A DNA stretch of 12,071 nucleotides. It comes from Pyrinomonadaceae bacterium (GTDB lineage: Bacteria > Acidobacteriota > Blastocatellia > Pyrinomonadales > Pyrinomonadaceae). The stretch spans positions 1-12,071 of the forward strand of contig JACCRA010000361.1 in assembly GCA_013813825.1 (NCBI GenBank), written 5' to 3'. Below, piece after piece: positions 7,620 to 12,071 of this stretch; position 1 is the first letter of the stretch, and the number at the start of each line of letters is the position of its first letter. The translations under genes were made by a program, and so were the position numbers. Under the pieces are notes generated by a model. That model was not told the origin of the DNA, did no database searches, and was given only the letters and a program-made list of their open reading frames with translations.

Positions 7620-7963
7620 TAACCCCTTTTGAGAAATCAACAACTGACACGAGGCGACGCGCGGGCGGCGGCAGGCATCGAATAGCCGCTCACAAATTTC
7701 CGCGAACAATTGCAGGTTTGAAACCGAACGCGGGCTGGGGGAAGGTCTCCCGGTTGACACCTCGCAAGGACGACCGCTGAAAGCCACCGCCGCACCTGCG
7801 CCCGGAGGAATAGCCCGCCGCGCACCTGAGGCATTAATCCCCGTCATCATTTAACCTGCGAGCTGACGCGATTTGATCGCTTTGACAGCCACGCGACACG
7901 AGTTCACCACAACTCGGTGAGAGAAAGACTCGAACACGTACTTCATATAGAGAAAAGAAAGAA
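7620..7963 (+). other. 344-bp spacer and probable long rho leader
   Basis: No ATG-initiated plus-strand frame and no tRNA lie here. I find no convincing promoter: TTGACA occurs at 7754 and 7882 but without a matching -10. Small structures visible are a GGTTTGAAACC palindrome (7715-7725), a GCGAT/ATCGC hairpin (7868-7880) followed by TTTG, and a CGAGTT/AACTCG stem with loop CACCAC (7899-7916) 47 nt before the rho start. Runs rich in C and poor in G near 7780-7800 and 7888-7913 could be Rho-loading sites. Known rho genes in enterobacteria are autoregulated by attenuation in the leader; the same here is inference. I looked for riboswitch signatures and saw none. Confidence 0.4.
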
Positions 7964-9379
7964 ATGTCACAACGCACACCACGCACACGCAGTAGTAGCA
8001 GCGCCGGCACCGGCAACGGCGGGGGCAACATCGCTTCCGCCGGGGGCGGCAAGAACACGGCCGCCATTGAGGCACCACCCGACGATTTCGCCGACCGCGA
8101 CTATGAGGCCGGCATCGGCCTCGGCGATCCGTTTAATCTCGCCACGCTCAAGGAGATGTCGATCTCCAAGCTGACGCAGATCGCCAAAGATTTGGACGTG
8201 CCCGGCGCTTCCGGGATGCGGAAGCAGGAATTGATCTTCAAAGTCCTCGCCGCGCAGACGGAGAAGAGCGGCCTTATCTTCTCGGAGGGCGTGCTCGAAA
8301 CGCTGCCCGACGGCTTCGGCTTCCTGCGTGCGCCTGAATACAACTACCTGCCCGGCCCCGACGATATTTACGTCAGCCCGTCGCAAATTCGGAAGTTCGA
8401 TCTCCGCACCGGCGACACCGTCAGCGGGCAGATTCGGCCGCCGAAAGAGGGCGAGCGGTATTTCGCGCTGATCAAGGTCGAGGCGATCAACTTTGAAGCG
8501 CCCGACATGGCGCGCGAGAAAATCTTTTTCGACAATCTGACGCCGCTCTACCCTGACGAGCGACTGATGATGGAGACCGCGAACGACATTCTCGCCGCGC
8601 GCGTCATCGATCTGGTGACGCCCATCGGCAAGGGACAGCGCGGTTTGATCGTCGCCCCGCCGCGTACGGGTAAGACGATGATGCTCCAGACCATCGCCAA
8701 CTCAATCACGCAGAATCATCCGGAAGTCAGCCTCATCGTGCTGCTCATTGACGAGCGCCCGGAAGAAGTGACAGACATGCAGCGCTCCGTCAACGGCGAG
8801 GTCATCTCTTCGACCTTCGACGAGCCGCCGACGCGCCATGTGCAGGTCGCCGATATGGTCATCGAGAAGGCTAAGCGCCTCGTCGAGCACAAGCGCGACG
8901 TGGTCATCCTGCTCGACTCTTTGACTCGCTTGGCGCGCGCACACAATGCGGTCGTGCCGCCGTCGGGAAAGATTCTCTCCGGCGGTATCGATGCCAATGC
9001 CTTGCAGCGCCCGAAGCGGTTCTTCGGCGCGGCGCGTAACATCGAAGAGGGCGGCTCGCTGACGATCATTGCCACCGCGCTGATCGATACCGGCTCGCGC
9101 ATGGACGACGTCATCTTCGAGGAGTTCAAGGGCACCGGCAACTGTGAAATTCACCTTGACCGCCGCCTCGTTGATAAGCGACTCTTCCCGGCCATCGACA
9201 TCCAACGCTCCGGCACGCGCAAAGAGGAACTATTGATCAGCAAGGAAGACCTCGCGCGCATCTGGGTGATGCGACGAGTGCTGAATCCACTCTCGCCCGT
9301 CGAGCAGATGGAAGTCGTGCTCGAACGCCTGAGCAAGACAAAGTCGAACGCTGACTTCCTCGCATCAATGCAAAGCTGA
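7964..9379 (+). CDS. rho: Transcription termination factor Rho
   Basis: Rho is the hexameric RNA helicase that ends untranslated or C-rich transcripts. The 471-residue protein starts with a Ser/Gly-rich, disordered leader (about 1-35), longer than in the minimal enterobacterial form. The Rho N-terminal helical domain follows ([20 protein letters not shown], 62-81). The cold-shock-like primary RNA-binding domain (about 105-178) carries GFGFLR and the [16 protein letters not shown] segment. The RecA-type motor has Walker A APPRTGKT (231-238), catalytic D263-E264 in [15 protein letters not shown], and Walker B VVILLDS with D318. The Q- and R-loop regions fall in [11 protein letters not shown] (337-347) and [13 protein letters not shown]. 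The C-terminus [11 protein letters not shown] is typical. The ribosome site is only a purine run (AGAAAAGAAAGAA). It probably has a long leader of its own, and a heptamer-type hairpin follows directly after its stop. Confidence 0.98.
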   Translation: MSQRTPRTRSSSSAGTGNGGGNIASAGGGKNTAAIEAPPDDFADRDYEAGIGLGDPFNLATLKEMSISKLTQIAKDLDVPGASGMRKQELIFKVLAAQTEKSGLIFSEGVLETLPDGFGFLRAPEYNYLPGPDDIYVSPSQIRKFDLRTGDTVSGQIRPPKEGERYFALIKVEAINFEAPDMAREKIFFDNLTPLYPDERLMMETANDILAARVIDLVTPIGKGQRGLIVAPPRTGKTMMLQTIANSITQNHPEVSLIVLLIDERPEEVTDMQRSVNGEVISSTFDEPPTRHVQVADMVIEKAKRLVEHKRDVVILLDSLTRLARAHNAVVPPSGKILSGGIDANALQRPKRFFGAARNIEEGGSLTIIATALIDTGSRMDDVIFEEFKGTGNCEIHLDRRLVDKRLFPAIDIQRSGTRKEELLISKEDLARIWVMRRVLNPLSPVEQMEVVLERLSKTKSNADFLASMQS

Positions 9380-9384
9380 CAAAG

Positions 9385-9450
9385 CAGTGACGAGTGATAA
9401 GCATGACAGGGCAGTTTTGCCCGTCACTCGTCGCTTGTCACTTGTCACTG
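9385..9450 (+). repeat. Heptamer-built hairpin after rho (copy 3)
   Basis: CAGTGACGAGTGATAAGC (9385-9402) pairs with GCTTGTCACTTGTCACTG (9433-9450) over 18 bp with two G-T pairs. An inner stem, TGAC/GTCA and GGGCA/TGCCC around GTTT (9404-9426), closes the top. The unit is again 7 nt: the right arm reads, as reverse complement, AGTGACA, AGTGACA, AGCGACG, AGTGACG. The sequence family differs from the GCAGAAG-type copies after lon and before engB, but period, symmetry and position (5 nt after the stop) match. There is no T tract after it, so it may act as a 3'-end stabiliser or processing site and not as an intrinsic terminator. Confidence 0.85.
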
Positions 9451-9483
9451 TGGTTTGTAGAATGCCCCCCTAAGCTCTGGCAG

Positions 9484-9489
9484 TATAAT
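9484..9489 (+). promoter_or_regulatory. Candidate -10 element of the glgA promoter
   Basis: A perfect TATAAT lies 53 nt before the glgA start, directly downstream of the post-rho hairpin. The -35 region at the usual distance (about 9460-9466) has no TTGACA-like sequence, so the promoter would be weak or activator-dependent. A leader of roughly 45 nt would result. Confidence 0.45.
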
Positions 9490-9542
9490 TTGGGTTGGGG
9501 ACGCTTTCGGCCAACGGTTTGGCGCGGGCGTTCGGGTGAATC

Positions 9543-10976
9543 GTGTTGCGCGTGGCGATCTTCACGTCGGAGGCGATGCCGTTTGCGAAAACGGGCGGCT
9601 TGGGCGACGTGGCAAGCGCGCTCCCGAAAGCACTCAAGCAAGGCGGTGAGGTGGATGCGGCGCTCTTTCTGCCGCTCTACGAACAGACTGATCGCGCGCT
9701 GCTGCGCGAACGGCTCTTTGACAATCTGGAAGTCGAATGGGCGGGCGGCAGACAACACGTCGGCGTGTGGCTTAGCGAGGCCATCGGCGCGCCCGCGTTT
9801 CTGATCGACGCTCCGCGGTATTTTCAGCGCAACAGCATTTATGGCTTCCGCGATGATCACGAGCGGTTCGCCTTCTTCTGCCGCGCCGCGCTCGCGGCCT
9901 TGAAGCGGCTAGGGCCGCCGCCGGACGTGGTTCACGTCAACGACTGGCCGGGCGGTTTCGCGGCGGCCGAAATTCATGCGCGTCGTGTTTTCGATCCCTA
10001 CTTCGCCGCGACGCGGACGCTCTTTTCCATTCACAATCTGGCTTATCAGGGTGGGTTCGATCCGCGTGATCTGGAGTGGCTGGGCTTCGCTTGGGGCGAA
10101 GTTCACAACGCTTTTCTGATGGACGGCGCGGCCTCTTCGTTGAAAGCGGGGCTGATGCTAAGCGACGCACTCTCGACCGTCAGCCGTCGCTATGCTTATG
10201 AAATGCAGACGCCCGGACAAGGCTACGGCCTGGATTGGGTGTTAAGGATGCGGAGCGAGCGACTGATCGGCGTTACCAACGGCGTCGATTACGACGTGTG
10301 GAACCCGGCGACCGACCCGCATCTCGCGGCCAATTTCAGCGCGGACGATCTGTCGGGCAAGCGCGCGTGTAAGCTGGCGCTGCTGCGTCGTTTTCATCTA
10401 CCCGAAGAGCCGGACCGCCCGCTGATCGCGATCATCTCGCGACTCGTCGCCCAAAAAGGCTACGACTTGATCCGCGACGCGGCGGGCGCGATCCTTGAAA
10501 CAGGAGCTTTTTTCGTCGCACTCGGCGCGGGGGCGCAGGTGTACGAAGACTTTTTGCAACGCTGGCGCGACATCGCGCCGCACCGCATCGGAATTTATAA
10601 GGGTTACGCGGGCGAACCGCTCGCGCACCAGATCGAGGCGGGCGCTGATATGTTCCTGATGCCCTCGCTCTACGAGCCATGCGGGCTGAACCAGATGTAC
10701 AGTATGCGCTACGGCACCGTGCCTATCGTGCGCGCGACGGGTGGACTTGACGACACGGTGGAGAACTTCGACCGCACGCGCGGCAGCGGCAACGGCTTCA
10801 AGTTCGGCGAGTACTCGGCGCGCGGGATGCTTGGCAGTATCTACGAGGCGCTGCTCTGTTATGCCGAACCCGAAGTGTGGCGGCGCGTTCAGCTAAACGG
10901 GATGCGCGAGGACAATTCGTGGCAGGCCGCCGCGCGCAAGTACGTCGAGTTGTACCGTGCGGTGCTGCGCTTGTGA
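9543..10976 (+). CDS. glgA: Glycogen synthase (ADP-glucose type, GT5)
   Basis: GlgA lengthens alpha-1,4-glucan chains from ADP-glucose in the cytoplasm. The 477 residues match the usual bacterial length. The ADP-glucose and glucan motif KTGGLGDV is at 16-23. Further family marks follow: HVNDWPGGFAAAE (131-143), FSIHNLAYQGGF (161-172) with H164, the linker TNGVDYDVWNP (245-255), the C-terminal Rossmann domain opening ISRLVAQKGYDL (298-309), and the active-site stretch MPSLYEPCGLNQ (373-384) with E378. The start chosen is GTG at 9543, which places the first strand (LRVAIFTSEAMPF) normally; TTG three bases on is an alternative. The ribosome site is poor (GGGTGA, 9534-9539). No glgC, glgB or glgP is adjacent, so glycogen genes are not clustered here. 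Confidence 0.96.
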   Translation: MLRVAIFTSEAMPFAKTGGLGDVASALPKALKQGGEVDAALFLPLYEQTDRALLRERLFDNLEVEWAGGRQHVGVWLSEAIGAPAFLIDAPRYFQRNSIYGFRDDHERFAFFCRAALAALKRLGPPPDVVHVNDWPGGFAAAEIHARRVFDPYFAATRTLFSIHNLAYQGGFDPRDLEWLGFAWGEVHNAFLMDGAASSLKAGLMLSDALSTVSRRYAYEMQTPGQGYGLDWVLRMRSERLIGVTNGVDYDVWNPATDPHLAANFSADDLSGKRACKLALLRRFHLPEEPDRPLIAIISRLVAQKGYDLIRDAAGAILETGAFFVALGAGAQVYEDFLQRWRDIAPHRIGIYKGYAGEPLAHQIEAGADMFLMPSLYEPCGLNQMYSMRYGTVPIVRATGGLDDTVENFDRTRGSGNGFKFGEYSARGMLGSIYEALLCYAEPEVWRRVQLNGMREDNSWQAAARKYVELYRAVLRL

Positions 10977-11014
10977 AACAGTCGTCACGGAAACGTGCGC
11001 GCGTCACATCGGAT

Positions 11015-11043
11015 TTGAGACTTCGCCGGTTTATTTTTATCGT
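11015..11043 (+). promoter_or_regulatory. Candidate trxA promoter
   Basis: TTGAGA (11015-11020, 5 of 6 matches to the -35 consensus), a 17-base spacer and TATCGT (11038-11043, 4 of 6) make a plausible sigma-70-type promoter. Transcription would begin near 11050, so the hairpin at 11046-11082 would sit at or very near the 5' end of the trxA message. Confidence 0.45.
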
Positions 11044-11045
11044 GT

Positions 11046-11082
11046 GAGGGGCGGGCGAACACCGGCGACGAAGCACGCCCTC
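11046..11082 (+). repeat. Hairpin before trxA with a shared loop sequence
   Basis: GAGGG, CG and GC (11046-11056) pair with GC, CG and CCCTC (11073-11082), nine pairs broken by one bulge (G11051) and one mismatch. The loop holds GAACACCGGCGACGAA. The 16-nt stretch GCGAACACCGGCGACG pattern at 11055-11070 (window reads GCGAACACC, G, GCGACG) matches 11499-11514 in the trxA terminator at 15 of 16 positions as a direct repeat. There is no T tract, so it is a poor terminator for glgA. It lies 40 nt before the trxA start and leaves the ribosome site free. Confidence 0.6.
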
Positions 11083-11121
11083 GCGCATTGATTCAAACAA
11101 CACGCAAGGAGAATTATTCCC

Positions 11122-11469
11122 ATGAGTGAACATGTTACCGATGTCAGCGACAACAGTTTCGAGCAAGACGTCTTGCAGTCGGACAGCCCTGTGCTGGTGG
11201 ACTTTTGGGCGGCGTGGTGCGCGCCGTGCCGGATGCTGGCCCCGACCGTCGAGGCAGTGGCGGAGAAATACACCGGCAACGCGCGCGTCGTGAAATTAAA
11301 TGTTGACGAGAACCCGTCCGTCTCGCAGCGTTACGGCATTAAAGGCATTCCGACGCTGATCCTGTTTAAGAACGGCAAGGAAGAAGAGCGTGTCGTCGGC
11401 GCGACGAGCAAGGAAGCCATCTCGCGCATGATCGAGAAGCACATCGCCGCCACCGGCGCTAACGCTTAA
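11122..11469 (+). CDS. trxA: Thioredoxin
   Basis: A 115-residue thioredoxin, a cytoplasmic dithiol reductant for ribonucleotide reductase, peroxiredoxins and other partners, itself reduced by thioredoxin reductase. The single thioredoxin domain has VDFWAAWCAPCRMLAP (26-41) with redox cysteines C33 and C36, the buried D27, and the cis-proline P77 in KGIPTLILF (74-82). The active site reads WCAPC instead of the classical WCGPC, a variant also seen in other bacterial thioredoxins. There is no signal peptide. The start has AAGGAG at 11106-11111, 10 nt before ATG. It appears to be a single-gene transcript, with a candidate promoter and 5' hairpin before it and a strong terminator after it. Confidence 0.97.
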   Translation: MSEHVTDVSDNSFEQDVLQSDSPVLVDFWAAWCAPCRMLAPTVEAVAEKYTGNARVVKLNVDENPSVSQRYGIKGIPTLILFKNGKEEERVVGATSKEAISRMIEKHIAATGANA

Positions 11470-11486
11470 GACTCAACCGACAAGAC

Positions 11487-11530
11487 GAGCGCGGGCACGC
11501 GAACACCAGCGACGCGGCCCGCGCTCTTTT
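11487..11530 (+). terminator. Rho-independent terminator of trxA
   Basis: GAGCGCGGGC (11487-11496) pairs with GCCCGCGCTC (11517-11526). After a bulged A (11497), CGCG/CGCG (11498-11501/11513-11516) extends the stem to 14 bp. The loop is AACACCAGCGA (11502-11512) and TTTT follows (11527-11530). This is a textbook intrinsic terminator, 18 nt after the trxA stop. Its loop and upper stem repeat the loop sequence of the hairpin before trxA. Confidence 0.9.
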
Positions 11531-11625
11531 CTTGAGTTCTCGGTTTCACGGCCCACGCTTGAGCCATTTGCGCCGGGCAGCTTTTCGACCGGAGTGTTCA
11601 GCGACAACTTAGATCGGTTTTCAAT

Positions 11626-12071
11626 TCAGGGTATGGAATATCCGCAGAACTTGAACCATTCGCGAGCATCAGATTCTGTGATCGTCGCGAGGGCTTCTTT
11701 GATCGCTTGAACAAGCGCGTCGTAACTTCTGGCTTTTGCGCGTCGCAAATAAGTCTTGATCTTTGACCAGCAGCGCTCAATCGGGTTGTAGTCTGGCGAA
11801 TAAGGTGAGAGGTACTCCAAGCGTGCGCCGCGTGCGGCAACCAATTCATCAACTCCTTCGACTTTGTGCGACGAGAGATTGTCCATGAGCAGAATGTCGC
11901 CCGGGCGCAGTGTGGGCCCTAGCATTTGGTCCAGATAGAGCTTCAAGATTGCACCGTTGATGGCGCCTTCCAACACCCACGGGGCTTGCCACCCATTCAC
12001 TCCGAGGACGCCAATCAGAGTGTAGTTGCGACCGTAGTCTGACGGGATGTATTCGACCACTCGCTGGCCGG
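11626..12071 (-). mobile_element. IS630-family transposase, C-terminal part (runs off the right edge)
   Basis: The minus-strand frame is open to the window edge and gives about the last 148 residues of a DDE transposase. Counting from the codon at 12058-12060, ILLMDNLSSHK supplies the second catalytic Asp (residue 60, 11881-11883), and YSPDYNPIERCWSKIK the Glu (residue 95), spaced D-34-E as in IS630 elements. The first Asp lies outside the window. The GTG at 12060 is unlikely to be the start, because upstream codons (GQR before VVEYIPS) also fit the family. The visible part looks intact, so the element may be active. Its end should lie a little before 11626; I could not pick out the terminal inverted repeat or the TA target duplication, since the other end is not in view. 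Confidence 0.9.

Noticed and set aside
7700..7860. Riboswitch in the rho leader
   Set aside because: I compared it by eye with cobalamin, TPP and RNase P core motifs and found no conserved core.
9477..9495. Sigma-54 type promoter before glgA
   Set aside because: TGGCA is present, but the GC expected ten bases after the GG is missing; TATAAT is a simpler reading.
12058..12060. GTG as the start of the IS630-type gene
   Set aside because: The codons before it stay open to the window edge and fit the family; the first catalytic Asp is not in the fragment. The gene is cut by the window, not short.

Overview
The window is ordinary bacterial chromosome of moderately high GC. It carries mostly housekeeping genes, with one mobile-element fragment at the right edge and an AT-richer, gene-poor stretch at the left. 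Three things hint at Acidobacteriota of the Blastocatellia type: a Uma2-family nuclease gene, 7-nt-periodic GCAGTAA-type repeats that also encode a SKQKAV-like protein tail, and the mix of genes. This is inference from pattern memory, not a placement by marker genes.

Left part (1-1430): a tRNA-Gln(CUG) gene with a strong hairpin terminator, then about 400 bases with no convincing gene (only a possible small-ORF remnant), then a Uma2-family PD-(D/E)XK endonuclease gene. Middle-left (1434-3575, minus strand): polyphosphate kinase ppk1, convergent with the Uma2 gene and divergent from lon. The 261-bp ppk1-lon spacer holds a candidate promoter overlapping a CIRCE half-site, and a stem-loop in the lon leader.

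Middle (3837-9379, plus strand): ATP-dependent protease lon, a small uncharacterised helical protein, the ribosome-assembly GTPase engB/ysxC, a 344-bp spacer, and transcription terminator rho. Right (9543-11469, plus strand): glycogen synthase glgA and thioredoxin trxA, each with its own candidate promoter. A C-terminal fragment of an IS630-family transposase (minus strand) runs off the right edge.

The common theme is protein and RNA quality control and growth housekeeping (Lon, EngB, Rho, thioredoxin) beside storage-polymer metabolism (polyphosphate, glycogen). I found no new defence system, CRISPR array or gene cluster. The most interesting signals are non-coding. Three inverted repeats built from 7-nt units sit directly after lon, after the small helical gene (reaching to the engB start) and after rho. 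Two further hairpins, one before trxA and one forming its terminator, carry nearly the same 16-nt sequence in their loops.
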